A stretch of 64,000 nucleotides of DNA from Symsagittifera roscoffensis (GCF_963678635.1 NC_087069.1:55100928-55164927); one strand, 5' to 3'; counted from the first letter of the stretch, positions 14,201 through 23,402 are shown. Numbers and translations: made by a program. The notes: generated by a model not told the origin, from the letters alone.

Positions 14201-17200
14201 AAATTGCGCATTGAGTTTTATGGACAAATGACTAGAAAAAGAAAACAAAAAAATTTATATAATTCAATTTTTCACTTTTTGTTGCAACTTTTTAAGACTT
14301 TATTCCAAAAATGGCGCTAAGTAAATTTCAACAGGTTTTTATTGGAGTAAAATTAAATTTTCATGGCGCACCCTTCTCTGATAAGCCTGCTCGTTTGCTT
14401 TACTCGCTTAAAATGAAAATAAACCTCAAAAACTTCAGCCCGCTTTTCTCGACACTGGGAAAACATTTCGAATTTTTAAGGTCGATCGAATTACGGCTGA
14501 AAGAGCTTGAATATGATATATCAATCGACTCATTTCAATTATTAACTGTGGTACCAGATTTTGCATTAATAACGAAAGACATAGGCAACAGACAGCTGCA
14601 AAACAGTCAATTAACTCAAAGAAACAGAATAACAAATTGACTTGTTTTTTAACAGACTTTACTTTCGAATTTCAAAAAAAAAATTGTACTTCACTTCAAA
14701 AAAATTTGATTCTGTCCGTTATATTTTCATTTGCAAAAATGCAGGGCCTTAAATACAGGGCCTCAAAGCTCTTTGAATTTCAAAAACAATTTATTATGGT
14801 CAAATTCTTGGCAAAAATAACCCAATTTGAAAAAAGTGAATCTTAGGAAAAAAAATTTCTGCTAGAAAAATGAAAAAACTGAACAAAACTTTCGAAATTG
14901 AAAACTCGATCACGTTTTTTCACATTGTTTACAGCATCCATTTGTTAATTTATACAAATTATTAGTTTGAGCATTAATAGAGCATTTGAGTATTTTAAGA
15001 CTTTTCCTAAAAAAAAAAAATCATCTTGACCTATATAATAGTCTGAGCTACGTTCATCGACTCTTAAACAAATTAAAATATCCGAATACAAAGTTCCTTT
15101 CTATTTCAAGGGTCAAATGTTGATAATAATAACAATCAGAACAAAGAAATAAGGAAAAGTCCCAGGGAAAAGACTCGCTTTCAAGTTTTAGATCAAATCA
15201 AAAGTGAAGTTTTCTAATGTTTATAGAGTTAGTGCAAATAAATTCAATCCTCCATGAGCACAGATTTCCGTCATTGATTTTTTTTTAAATATCCAGTATA
15301 AGCTCGTGAGGGTAACTTTGACGTTTTTGCAGTCGAGGAGCTCAAATTTCAAATAGTCGTTAAGGAGATTACTCAGGGTGCAAGCGCGTTGAAAAAAAAA
15401 CCAATTCAGATTTTTGAAGTCTGAATTTTCTGCTTTCAAATTTTTCCCAGCTCGAATGTCTTGTTTGTCCATTTTCTTTATTTAAATCAAGTTTTTCCGA
15501 CTGCAGGTATGTTTGCCGTTGATAATTTTATGCAGTAGAAGTGGAATGTGTAGTTTATCATAAAGTGACAGCGGTAGGATCATAAGTTCAATGATTGGCT
15601 TCTTTGTAACCATGACATGTACCTAAAATCGATGTTGTTGCTTGCTTTCCTTTGCAAACTTTCGATGATTCTAGGATCGTTTTTTGATGGTTTCCATAGC
15701 GCTGAGCCATAGCTTACAATCGGGGCAACAAATGCTTTCTATGCTTGTTAATGAATTTGCTTTGCTATTAATTTCGATATCCTCCTTTTGATAGAGTATA
15801 ACGCCTGAAGTGCTTTGGCTGACCTTGTTTTTGCAGTTTATGTGCAGTTCAGGTTTTGACTTAATACAAGTCTGAGGTCTTTCATTTCGTTTACTTCCTC
15901 GATTATTGTATTACTGAGTTCCACAATTGCACTACCTTTGATGCCAAGTATTTGTTTTAACAAAATTTACTTCCATATAGTTTTGAGAAGTTTCCGTCTA
16001 TGAACAGAGCTTCTTCATATGATCTCTGATCTTTTTTAAATCTTGTAGAGGTTTTAATTTGTTTAATCGAGGTAAAATTCTTTTCACATTTTCGTCTCAT
16101 TGATTCAATTATTTTGACTTTTCTGAGGTCCCCCAAGGTGCTTATAAGCTTTTATGTTTAGTTTTCTAATGAACATGTTTAGAGATTACATAATAAGTAA
16201 CCAATTGTACTACATTTCGGTCAAGAGATCGATATTGCTACTGCAGTACGGGTTAAAAGAGTTTTCCAAGATACACTGGATTATGGCCTCCAAGTTTGCT
16301 TTCGAAAAAGAGATTGCGCTTAAGTTGATATCGCTGTTTGTTAGTATTTCTCGAAGAAAATCGGGTTTTAAATCAAGACTTGGTTTCACGTGGTAGGGTA
16401 GATGATCAGTGGTGTATACTGTCCTCAGTCATTTTTCAAATAGTCGTTAATAAGATAAGTCAGTGTGCAAGCGCGTTGAAAAAAAACCGACACAGACTTT
16501 GAAGTCTTGAATTTTGTGCTTTCATATTTCTTCCAGCTCGAATGCCTTGTTTGTCTTTCTTTAGTTGAAATAAATTTTTCGACTGCAGGTATGTTATGCC
16601 ATTGATAAATTTATGCAGTAGAAGTTGAATGTCAGTTCATCCTAAAGTGACAGCGGTAGGATCATAAGTTCAATCGATGTCTTTGTCTCCATGATATGTA
16701 CCTAAAATCAATGTTGCTGCTTCCCTTTGCACACTTTCGATGATTTTAAGATCGTTTTTTGATGATTTCCATAGCGCTGAGCCATAGCTTAAAATCAGGG
16801 CAACAAACGCTTTCTATGCTTGTTATTGTAAATGCTTTGTTATTAATTTCAAGATTTCCTTTTGGCAGAGCATAACGCCTTCAGACCTTTGCTGATCTTG
16901 TTTTAGCATTTTCTGTCCAGTTCAAAACAAAAGTTTCTATAAGTCCGAGGTCTTTCATTTCGTTTACTTACTCAACTATTTTATTATTGCTTTCCACAAT
17001 TGCACTACCTTTGATGCCAAGTATTTTAGTTCTTGAAATTATTAATTCCATATTTTTGGTGCACCTATTCCAGATTATTTTTGCTTCTACATTTATCGTT
17101 ACAGGGTTATTCGAAACAATTTTGTAATCATCAGCATAGCCAAAGCTTGTTCGATGCGAACGGTTTGTTTTCTTTTACACAGGAAGATTTTTAATAGCAT

Positions 17201-18891
17201 GGGCTTACAAAACCAAAACTCCTTACTTTTTCAATAATCAGCCCATGGTTAACCTTGTTGAACGCTTTTTGGAAATCTAAGTAGAGACAAGCCAGATAGT
17301 TTGTTTTAATGTTATCATAGTAAATGTATACTTCATGCAGGTATTCAATTAAATGTGTGACTATGGATCTTTCTTGTCTAGAACCGTGCTGAGAATGTAT
17401 TACCGGTTTTTTCCTTGTCGTTTTAAGATATAAACACTTGTGTTTCCGCTGATCAAAACAATGGTATCGCTGATCAAAATAATGGTATCGCGAGTGTATT
17501 CGAATGTAAAAAGAAACATCATCGAAGGAACGATACACCGGTTGAACAACACCACCTCTTCGTGGGAAGCGTTTCATGAAAGTCTGGAGAAAGCTAAGTC
17601 CACGTGGGAGAAGAATCAATACCCGCCCGAATTTTACCAACCTCTTATGGCTAAGACACTTAAGATAATCTGTGGTCAGCCCGAGAGCGCTGAAACTCTA
17701 AGAACGAACCACCAATGAAGAGCGCCCTGTTATGGTACTAGAGTACAGATGTCTCATCTCTGACAAGTTTTCCAAACGCGTTCGTCAGAGCACAAATGGT
17801 AGTGTTATCTTTATCACCCACAAGCTAAAGACTGGTTTGCCTTCTCTCAAGTCACCGTTCCCGTCAGAGCTGAAGAGTCATGTCGTGTACCAAATAGATT
17901 TTCCTGGCTGTAACGCCAGCTGTTGGCCAAATCTGCCGGCGTCTAACGACACGACTCGGAGAACACAGGGAACCTTCAGCGCGGGTTGGCAGCCATTTCA
18001 TCGAATGTGGTCTTGCCCCTACAGACATTGACGCTTAGATAATTGATTCCGCTAACGACAAGTCGAAGCTGTTGACGTTAGAAGCTCTGCATATTGCGAT
18101 GAAGAACCCCCAGCTGAATGCCACGGACGAGTACCGCCACCGCAACCTAACGTTGCGGCTGTAGCTCCGCGCCTTATTTCTTTGTTTCGGAGTCTCCGAC
18201 GAGAAATATCTGTTCTCTCATTTCTTCCTCCTTATTTTTGTTTAACTTTCTTTGCTCTGTTTACAAGGTCAACTTACTTCAGAGTCAATGCTGATGATGT
18301 CATATTGACGAAAGCGCTTCAAATTTACCAATGTACATTGATTGTTTTCCTTCCAACCGGTGTATAAATAGCTTTGAAGAACGTGCGTAGAGGTTGGAGC
18401 TGCATTTTTAGTACTAGGCATATGTTCAAAGAGCTGAAAAATTCTCTTTCCATAGCCTATATATTGCAGTTTCTAACCAGTATTTTCATTATCCTTATTG
18501 AATTTTGTTCCTACTTTTTTTCGATTCAATTACAATAACAATTGACATCATCTAAAAAACCCTACTCTCAGGAAAGAATTATTTTTGCAACAAGCTTTGA
18601 AAGCTCTCGCCGAACCTGGGTTTGAAGACTAATCATTCCTAAGTTCCGTTCCTTGAAAGCCTGTAGAAGAAATTTCACGTCTCCCCCAGCAGAAAACGCT
18701 TTGTCCCCTGCTCCTTTGATCAGCACAGAGCTCAATTTATCAACATGCTTTCTCCAAAAGGTCATCTCTAACAAAACTTCGTCTATGAGGGGAGGAAAGA
18801 ACGCATTCAATTGTAATGGCCTATTCAAGGTAATGACGGAAAGTCTGTTCCTGATTTCAGAAACTATGAAGGTCCTGACTTGTTTCGACAT
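2118..18891 (-). CDS. HIBCH: 3-hydroxyisobutyryl-CoA hydrolase-like protein, six coding exons
   Basis: HIBCH belongs to the enoyl-CoA hydratase/isomerase (crotonase) superfamily and hydrolyses 3-hydroxyisobutyryl-CoA in mitochondrial valine catabolism. I place coding exons at 18891-18616, 10839-10725, 8778-8641, 6665-6461, 6224-6033 and 2280-2118. They total 1089 nt, 363 codons with the TGA stop, and every junction keeps phase. Family landmarks in order are LNRP, GAGDKAFSAGGD, the GICMGTGGG oxyanion-hole loop, MPETAIG (catalytic Glu about 142), PDSG (Asp about 150), KMSPTALK and HDFIEGV. At 362 residues it is slightly shorter than animal HIBCH; the transit peptide is not seen. Exon 1 is preceded by a good polypyrimidine-AG acceptor at 18909-18910, so a further 5' exon encoding the targeting peptide is likely. 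Two donors are odd: GTTCGG after exon 1 and GC after exon 5. The Glu next to the GGD motif in human HIBCH is Gln here, and the glycine-rich loop after PDSG is altered, so a diverged paralogue is possible. Confidence 0.9.
2281..4196. other. intron sequence, nothing recognised
   Basis: Most of the last intron of the HIBCH-like gene. It is AT-rich, with poly-A/T runs and no ORF of recognisable family. Confidence 0.4.
4197..4230. repeat. fragment of the GCGAAGC repeat end
   Basis: ACAGAGGCGAAGCGGTGC followed by TTCGCAACAC matches the left end of the tRNA-like-headed repeats at 5266 and 10870. No tRNA-like module follows it. Confidence 0.45.
4822..4892 (-). repeat. tRNA-derived sequence (SINE head or tRNA relic)
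   Basis: On the minus strand an A-box-like stretch (ATGGTAAAGCGTCTGCCTAG) precedes a strong B box (GGGTTCGAGTCACGGC) and a GGCCGGGC acceptor-like 3' strand. The matching 5' acceptor strand is missing and the anticodon stem pairs poorly, so I do not call a functional tRNA. Its B box and flanks differ from the GCGAAGC repeat family. Confidence 0.55.
5266..5887 (-). repeat. tRNA-like-headed repeat family, copy b
   Basis: It starts ACACAGAGGCGAAGCTGCGC and ends CTTTGCTTTGCAAGTGTAA; both ends contain forms of GCGAAGC in opposite orientation. The tRNA-like module (minus, about 5432-5365) has a degraded B box. From about 5445 to 5887 it aligns by eye along its length with copy c at 11010-11438. Confidence 0.65.
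6033..6224 (-). CDS. HIBCH: HIBCH-like coding exon 5
   Basis: It encodes HSTVEQCMESL and KMSPTALKATLR, a signature of the C-terminal half of HIBCH. The acceptor is CTTCAG. The phase-preserving 3' boundary uses a GC donor, CAG|GCTAGT, so the next intron is probably of the GC-AG class. Confidence 0.85.
6461..6665 (-). CDS. HIBCH: HIBCH-like coding exon 4
   Basis: It encodes GASIYHAGLSDFFVSSE onward through a helical region ending near EPHLVSQHLRKKT. The acceptor is TTTAG|GTGCG and the donor is CCAG|GTGGAT. An alternative donor GTAAGT lies about 40 nt upstream, but it would break the phase with exon 5. Confidence 0.85.
6929..6962. repeat. fragment of the GCGAAGC repeat end
   Basis: ACACAGAGGCGAAGCTGCAC followed by TTCGCATACACAAGC matches the left end of the family. 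The rest of the repeat is absent or too decayed to see. Confidence 0.45.
7290..7560. repeat. diverged copy of the palindrome arm sequence
   Basis: GGTGAAATATCTT, an AAGCCAATA-like stretch, TTTAATGGTAT and GTCGAAAACG appear in the same order as in the palindrome arm at 7856-7985, with many substitutions. The arm is therefore an older dispersed repeat. Confidence 0.45.
7856..8118. repeat. perfect 130-bp palindrome with a 3-nt spacer
   Basis: The left arm 7856-7985 and right arm 7989-8118 are exact reverse complements in my reading, with GGG at 7986-7988 between them. The sequence lies in an intron of the HIBCH-like gene. Perfect identity means a very recent inverted duplication or an assembly fold-back artefact. 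Confidence 0.9.
8641..8778 (-). CDS. HIBCH: HIBCH-like coding exon 3 (catalytic)
   Basis: It carries FAMPETAIG and PDSG, which hold the catalytic Glu and Asp pair of HIBCH. The acceptor is TTCCAG|TGG and the donor is AAAG|GTAAGA. The segment after PDSG reads GVALPFGRL, whereas the family usually has a run of glycines there. Confidence 0.9.
9316..10135 (-). mobile_element. 3' end of a LINE-type retrotransposon (RT C-terminal part)
   Basis: On the minus strand 10122-9760 encodes a reverse-transcriptase thumb-like stretch with GLIVNASKTKC, FVYLGSRISSNG and IARATAISSRMAKF, as in metazoan non-LTR elements. Frame-shifted continuation to about 9350 has further LINE C-terminal motifs (RRYLG and WAAMPLL-like text). 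The element ends in a CGAA-type microsatellite at about 9316-9340, typical of a LINE tail. No intact ORF remains. It lies in the intron between HIBCH-like exons 2 and 3. Confidence 0.75.
10136..10620. other. intron sequence, moderately GC-rich
   Basis: Possibly an older continuation of the adjacent LINE, because base composition resembles it more than the AT-rich intron. No motif supports a firm assignment. Confidence 0.3.
10725..10839 (-). CDS. HIBCH: HIBCH-like coding exon 2
   Basis: It begins GEYSLVHRLETY and contains VALVDGICMGTGGG, the glycine-rich oxyanion-hole segment of the crotonase fold. The acceptor is TTCAG|GGC and the donor is TCAG|GTGAGC, ending in phase 1. Confidence 0.88.
10870..11438 (-). 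repeat. tRNA-like-headed repeat family, copy c
   Basis: The clearest copy. On the minus strand (about 11008-10938) it has GAGTGGTTAGTGCGTGAGAC as A-box region and GGTCGAAGATTCGAATCC as B box. The plus-strand ends are ACACAGACGAAGCTGCGC and TTGCTTCGCAAGTGTAA. It lies in HIBCH-like intron 1, about 30 nt from exon 2. Confidence 0.7.
11566..11590. repeat. fragment of the GCGAAGC repeat end
   Basis: ACACAGAGGCGAAGCGGAGC matches the left end of the tRNA-like-headed repeat, which stops here. Confidence 0.4.
11591..12237. other. intron sequence, nothing recognised
   Basis: AT-rich intron 1 sequence with poly-A/T runs. No gene or named repeat is visible. Confidence 0.4.
12238..13640 (-). mobile_element. 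decayed LINE retrotransposon, RT and C-terminal region
   Basis: Minus-strand fragments in several frames read as one non-LTR RT. 13606-13106 has FGFVPGGGTTDA, FVDLEKAFDHV (motif A), VGVHQGSVLSPVLF (motif B) and CVDDLVIM, where motif C normally starts with Tyr. 12884-12675 carries thumb-like text with FCYLGDM. 12420-12238 has the C-terminal GRPRRTLLDCVKNDI region. Frameshifts and stops break it. It differs in sequence from the LINEs at 9.3-10.1 and 15.3-17.4 kb. The clade is unassigned. Confidence 0.8.
13641..15329. other. intron sequence, nothing recognised
   Basis: Intron 1 sequence, very AT-rich. A 109-codon plus-strand ORF at 14311-14640 has no recognisable family and is probably chance. 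Confidence 0.4.
15330..15960 (-). repeat. LINE C-terminal region, duplicate 1
   Basis: Shares with 16430-17035 stretches such as GTGACAGCGGTAGGATCATA and CATAGCGCTGAGCCATAGCT, plus the same order of flanking words. The spacing between copies is about 1.1 kb. Confidence 0.75.
16430..17035 (-). repeat. LINE C-terminal region, duplicate 2
   Basis: Direct-repeat partner of 15330-15960. It has its own private indels, so the duplication is old, or two insertions landed side by side. Confidence 0.75.
17470..18400 (+). mobile_element. 3' part of a Penelope-like element, decayed
   Basis: The plus strand at 17497-17718 encodes NIIEGTIHRLNNTTSSWEAF, homologous to the post-RT region of the Penelope-like element at 29917-34100. 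After a stop and frameshift, 17732-18031 covers the linker and the start of a degraded GIY-YIG endonuclease (LPSLKSPFPSELKSHVVY; the GIY-YIG core is lost). A last frame to about 18163 ends near RNLTLRL. The non-coding tail follows. It abuts the minus-strand LINE inside HIBCH-like intron 1. It is clearly dead. Confidence 0.8.
18291..18330 (+). ncRNA. hammerhead ribozyme-like motif in the Penelope-like tail
   Basis: CTGATGA (18291-18297), a 4-bp hairpin GTCA/TGAC (18299-18309) and GAAA (18310-18313) match the order of the hammerhead catalytic core. The following CGCTTCAAATTTAC resembles the sequence after GAAA in the other Penelope-like element here. Hammerhead motifs are known in Penelope-like terminal repeats. 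Stems I and III are not convincing by eye. Confidence 0.4.
18616..18891 (-). CDS. HIBCH: HIBCH-like coding exon 1 (of those visible)
   Basis: It encodes 92 residues from MSKQVRTF through GAGDKAFSAGGD to ISLQTQ. The exon probably extends to an acceptor at 18909-18910, with in-frame codons upstream of this ATG. The donor is CAG|GTTCGG, phase 0, a weak but usable GT site. An intron of 7.8 kb follows. Confidence 0.85.
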
Positions 18892-18988
18892 GCTGATAAT
18901 CAAAATTTCTAAAAAAAAAAAATTTGAGCAATGTAAGTAGTCCGAACAGTCAGACACGACTAGAGGGAAACTACTGCCTATATATAGA

Positions 18989-19192
18989 GAGTTGCAAAAA
19001 GTTCGGACAGACAGAAATAATTAAAAAGAGCAATTTGCCAATTTTGAGCAATTTTTGCATGCAAAATAGAATTTTTAGGTGACCTTGAGACATACTTTCT
19101 GTCTGAAAAATAAGCGTTTGCATGCAAAAGTTGTCTGAAAAAGGTCATTTGCTCTTTTTAATTATTTTTGTCTGTCCGAACTTTTTGCTACT
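18989..19192. mobile_element. MITE with 44-bp terminal inverted repeats, copy 1
   Basis: The left end AGTTGCAAAAAGTTCGGACA and onward (18989-19032) matches the reverse complement of 19149-19192 with about two mismatches. The 204-bp element has no ORF. TGCATGCAAAA words occur inside on both sides. Confidence 0.85.
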
Positions 19193-19204
19193 AATTAAAT
19201 AGAG

Positions 19205-19772
19205 AGTTGCAAAAAGTTCGGACAGACAGAAATAATTAAAAAGAGCAACTGTCTAGACATCAACTGAAATTAAAACTGAAATAAACATAACATCGAAAGT
19301 TCATAAAGCAGATTTACGGGATCTACTTAACAATCCCCACTTTCAAGAAAGGGGAGGAGATTATTAATTAGATTACTGGCAGCGAACTTTCGTCCAATCA
19401 GAATGCAGCAAAATTCGAATTTACATACAATGCTCTTATGCGAAATTACTGTTTTTACTTACAGGGGTGGAGATTCTTTAGTAGATACAATATGGGGATT
19501 GTTAAGTACATCCGAGTTTCGCTCAAAACCTATAACCACGGCGGGCAATTGCATCCGAAGCGTCGAAATGTTTTATAGTATAATCTGGATCTTCATCGCA
19601 GTATTTAAAAATTAGGCTAGCATAATCATCGGATAATCGACAATTTTGCATTTTGAATTTGGTCTGACAAAAAATTCAAGGTTGTTCGGCTTCAGATTTT
19701 GCATGCAAAAAAGCTTCTAAAACACTGATTGCTCATTTTAATTAATTCTGTCTGTCCGAACTTTTTGCTACT
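19205..19772. mobile_element. MITE of the same family, copy 2
   Basis: It has the same inverted repeats at 19205-19247 and about 19729-19772, enclosing a longer, mostly unrelated interior (568 bp in total). It lies 12 nt from copy 1, in the same array. A 70-codon ORF at 19403-19615 has no recognisable family. Confidence 0.8.
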
Positions 19773-20069
19773 AATTATACAATGTCTCAAATCCATGAAA
19801 AAGTCATCCTTGCTTTTAAACGTCTTCACGTGTGAAGCCAATCAATTTGTGATATAGGGACATCGAACTAGGGTAAACTTAGTAGCTGGTGCTGACTTAC
19901 AATCAAGCTAATTTATTAGTACACGTGTTAAAGGTAACGTTACAGACACTGAATTAAAATTAAGTCTTCAATTGTTCACTGACTTTCTTAATTTTTTTAT
20001 GATTTTAGTGGTAATCAGAAGGTCAAAAGTATCATAGTAACCGAGGTTACAGTCATGAGTCCCTTCATC
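19773..20069. other. flank of LTR element N
   Basis: No gene. A stretch at about 19954-19981 (AATTAAGTCTTCAATTGTTC and onward) recurs at 28699-28726, near the low-coordinate end of element G. Confidence 0.5.
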
Positions 20070-20913
20070 TGTGCCAGTCGGTCATATTCGGAAGTTTGGC
20101 CTTGAGAGAAGAAAAAAACACTTGATTTTGGAGTGAAATTTAGTTTTTCAAAATTTCGAATGGAACCTGTCATGCTGCGGGAAAGTTGCTAAATAAAACG
20201 GTGGGAAATTGCTATTCGCAATTTCTATCACAATAGAACAAGAGTAGAGCTGTCCCATCTAAAACAGAGACGAGAGCATTCCCACGAACTGGATTGTTGT
20301 GACTGGAGTACTATTATTAACTGGACCAGAGTGAACCTTCGGTGGAAAGGTGGACAGCTAGAGTGTCCCAATGGTTCACGAGAACTTACAGTCTAGAGTG
20401 AAAACTTGTTCTTATTATTAAAACTGACTAACGTTAGACTCTTTTTAGTTACTTTATTAATTCTTGAGTTGCTTACCGACTTATTTACTTCCTGGTTCTT
20501 GAGCGTGCTACAATGTGAGTACTTAATTTAAATTCCTAGAGTGTGTTTTATAATTGTTATGTTGAGGTAAGGCGAGTTTTAGGTTGATCCATCTGAAATG
20601 GATCAAAGTTTCACTGTCTAATAAAAATAAACTTAACGGATTGTTCTAACCCGGTTTTTAACGGCGTTCATGTATTTTGGGTATCTAGAGACCTAAGTAT
20701 GGGGACGTTTCTAATTCCAGAGTGGGGGGATATTTTAGTAGTAGCCTTTAAGCTGTAACGGGTCGTAGTCTCATGTCACAAGCGAACCGAACTGGCTCCG
20801 ACCGTTCTTGAGGTAGAAAAACACAAGAGATGGTGTCCCTGACCCTTGAGCCAGTGGTTATAGGGCCTATTTTTCTTAAGCCTCATGTGTGACTGCAGTA
20901 GACGAATGTTACA
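20070..20913 (+). repeat. 5' LTR of element N
   Basis: Runs TGTGCC to TTACA. Relative to the 3' LTR it lacks about 61 bp after CCTGTCATG. Only a few substitutions separate the copies by eye. Confidence 0.92.
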
Positions 20914-21406
20914 TAGTGTTTTTATGGCGCTCCTGGGTGTTTACGACATCAAGACTACGGAGTCGAACCCACTTGAGACAGCTTCGGGCTGAATGCCCAT
21001 TCTAGAGTACCGGCGGTACGGTTCGACAGGAACGTGCAAACCTTCCGGTTGTACCGTGATAGCTTTTTAAGAAAACTCGAGAAAATTTCCTGGTACGCTC
21101 TCCGAACGAGGCTTAGCTAACCGAGTAAAGGGGGGCAACCAGGGGGACAAAAACACGAGCAAAAAGACAAAAAGCAAAACAAAAACCAAAAAAGAATAGA
21201 AAAAGGAACAAAAACCATAAAACGAAAAAAGACAGTGACTTTGACACCAGATTAGTTGGATCAAACCTTTATATTAATTAAATAGTATACCCATACTGTT
21301 TTACAAATTCGATCGTTTCGATCAACCTAGCAATTTAAACCAGTAAACTGAATAAAATGCCCGAAGTGGGGCGTTGTCAAGGGTTTTCAGATAGCTTGGA
21401 ACTTAG

Positions 21407-21598
21407 CTGGACCAATAGGAGACTTGACTGGAAGAGGTGACCAGCCGAGTGGGAAAGTGGTTCAGGGACACTTGAGCTGAACCAATAGGAGACTTGACTG
21501 GAAGAGGTGACCAGCCGAGTGGGAAAGTGGTTCAGGGACACTTGAGCTGAACCAATAGGAGACTGGACTGGAACAGGTGACCAGTCGAGTGGGAAAGC
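21407..21598 (+). repeat. 70-bp tandem repeat, about 2.7 units
   Basis: Units start at about 21407, 21477 and 21547 with CTG(G/A)ACCAATAGGAGACT. The third is partial. The counterpart is at 54771-54965 in element G. Confidence 0.9.
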
Positions 21599-22537
21599 AG
21601 CCAAGAAGGATTTGGCAATTCTCGAGTTCTCAAGTTGGGCAGAACGGGTATCGTTAAAATCCACATTACATTATAGGAGATAAGTGTAAAATAGGATAAG
21701 CGACATCCCCCGGTTTTGAGGAACGTTTTTACTTGAGCAGGCCTGGAGACAGGTCTACGGTTTTCTCTTGAGAGGTTTAGCACCCGGCGCTTAAGGTAAT
21801 TTTAGGCTTAAGAAGGGGGGCTAAAAAGGGGGGAGGTTAGAAGGGGGGCTGGTTAAGTTAGAGGTTGGCGGTTGTAAATTGTAAAAAGGGGGAAATTAGA
21901 GTAACTAATTAGTCGACATCGTTGACTTAGTTACATTAGAAATTAACACGCGTTGGTAATATTAGGTGGATATCGAAATTTGAACTCGAGTTAAGGAAGG
22001 TACCCTGGTCGGATTGGTAGGGGGGAAGGGACATAGACAGTTTTTGTAATACCCCATAAGATCGCTAGCAGGGGGGAAGGAAACGCGTGGCAATTAGGTA
22101 CAAGACATTTTTTTTTCGATAGAAGGTAGACATTTGTCACCTTTGAGTTTTAGGTGGGCTCATCTTTCTGTTTTTATTACTTTTTCTTGCTTAGATTTTT
22201 GTTGCATTTTGGTGAGGATTTGTGTTAAAATTTTGTACGAACAGGTGATACCTGCGCACAGGTTTTGGTCTCAAGTTACTTGGAACATTGAAATAGAGGT
22301 AGCCAAAAAGAGAAATAAGAAAAAGGGGGGTCAGCATTTGGCTTTTAAGAGAGGATTTTGGGAAAATTTTACTAGAGCTTGAGTGGTGGTACAAGGTACG
22401 GCGAATCAAGAAGTCCCCATAACGAAGAGGAAAGAAGTCCCACCACCCAGACACTTGTCAACAGTCTTGGGACAGTGCCGAAGAAGTCTTAGGACAGAGC
22501 AGTCTGGGGACAGCCTTGGGACAGTATAGTCTTGGGA

Positions 22538-23035
22538 CAGTGGTCTTGGGACAGGGTCTTGGGACAGGGTCTTGGGACAAGGGTCTTGGGACAGGGTCTT
22601 GGGACAAGGTCTTGGGACAAGGTCTTGGGACAAAGGTCTTGGGACAGAGTCTTGGGACAGGGTCTTGGGACAAGGTCTTGGGACGGGGTCTTGGGACAAG
22701 GTCTTGGGACGGGGTCTTGGGACAAGGTCTTGGGACAAGGGTCTTGGGACAGGGTCTTGGGACAAGGTCTTGGGACAGGGTCTTGGGACAAGGTCTTGGG
22801 ACAGGGTCTTGGGACAAGGTCTTGGGACAAGGTCTGGGGACAAGGGTCTTGGGACAGGGTCTTGGGACAGGGTCTTGGGACAGGGTCTTGGGACAGGAGT
22901 CTTGGGACAAGGGTCTTGGGACAGTAGTCTTGGGACACTAGTCTTGGGACACTAGTCTTGGGACACTAGTCTTGGGACAGTAGTCTTGGGACACTAGCCT
23001 TGGGACAGTAGTCTTGGACAAGAGTCTTGGGACAC
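22538..23035 (+). repeat. 13-15-bp minisatellite in the leader
   Basis: Dozens of GTCTTGGGACA units separated by GG, AGG or AAGG-type variants. Because the unit lacks stop codons, long ORFs appear in several frames, but these are by-products. The same unit recurs in element G, in inverted orientation. Confidence 0.95.
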
Positions 23036-23402
23036 TGCCGGAAAGTACTGGGACGGTACCGAACAGTCTTGGGACAGGAGAAAGAAGCCTGGGACGGTAC
23101 AAAGAAGAGTAGGGACGGCAATTGGAAGTCTTGGGACAGTGTAAAAAATTGAAGTAAAATTACAAGAAGTGTTTTAAGACAGAATTAAGATAGAACAAGA
23201 CTAATTGGAACCAGGTACGGTTGAGACCACAAATAAGGAAAGTTTCTCGAAAAGTTAATAAAGAGAACTGAAACAAGGTTTTCACCACGTTGTATATTTT
23301 TTTTTAAAGAAAATTTTTTTTTCCCTCTCGAAAGATTTTATTCTTAGAATAGGATTGTGTAGATAGTAAAATTGTAAATAAGAGCAATTGTAAATAGAAA
23401 TA

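Larger units (their letters stand above)
15330..17405 (-). mobile_element. 5'-truncated, internally duplicated LINE
   Basis: On the minus strand 17400-17191 encodes SIVTHLIEYLHEV and CLYLDFQKAFNKVNH (RT motif A). Across a frameshift at about 17170-17040 it shows YADDYK-like motif C text and then LGIKGSAIV. Below that, two copies of the thumb/C-terminal region lie in direct repeat (17035-16430 and 15960-15330), with decayed forms of NEMKDL and ALWKPSKND. Many stops are present. The 5' part is missing at the junction with the Penelope-like fragment near 17.45 kb. Confidence 0.75.
20914..23402 (+). other. leader of element N
   Basis: About 2.5 kb between the LTR and the Gag start. It is non-coding and holds 70-bp repeats (21407-21598) and a minisatellite (22538-23035). 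It is homologous to the inverted leader of element G at 53023-55412. Confidence 0.85.

Noticed and set aside
22406-22955. Long ORFs with SQDPVPRPCPKT or LGQGLGT repeats on both strands (also 53313-53963)
   Set aside because: They are by-products of a stop-free 14-bp minisatellite, open in several frames at once and antisense or non-coding in the element.
22538-23035. Array of short repeats resembling a CRISPR
   Set aside because: Units are 13-15 bp with only 2-4 nt between them, no unique spacers, and they lie in the leader of a eukaryotic retrotransposon.
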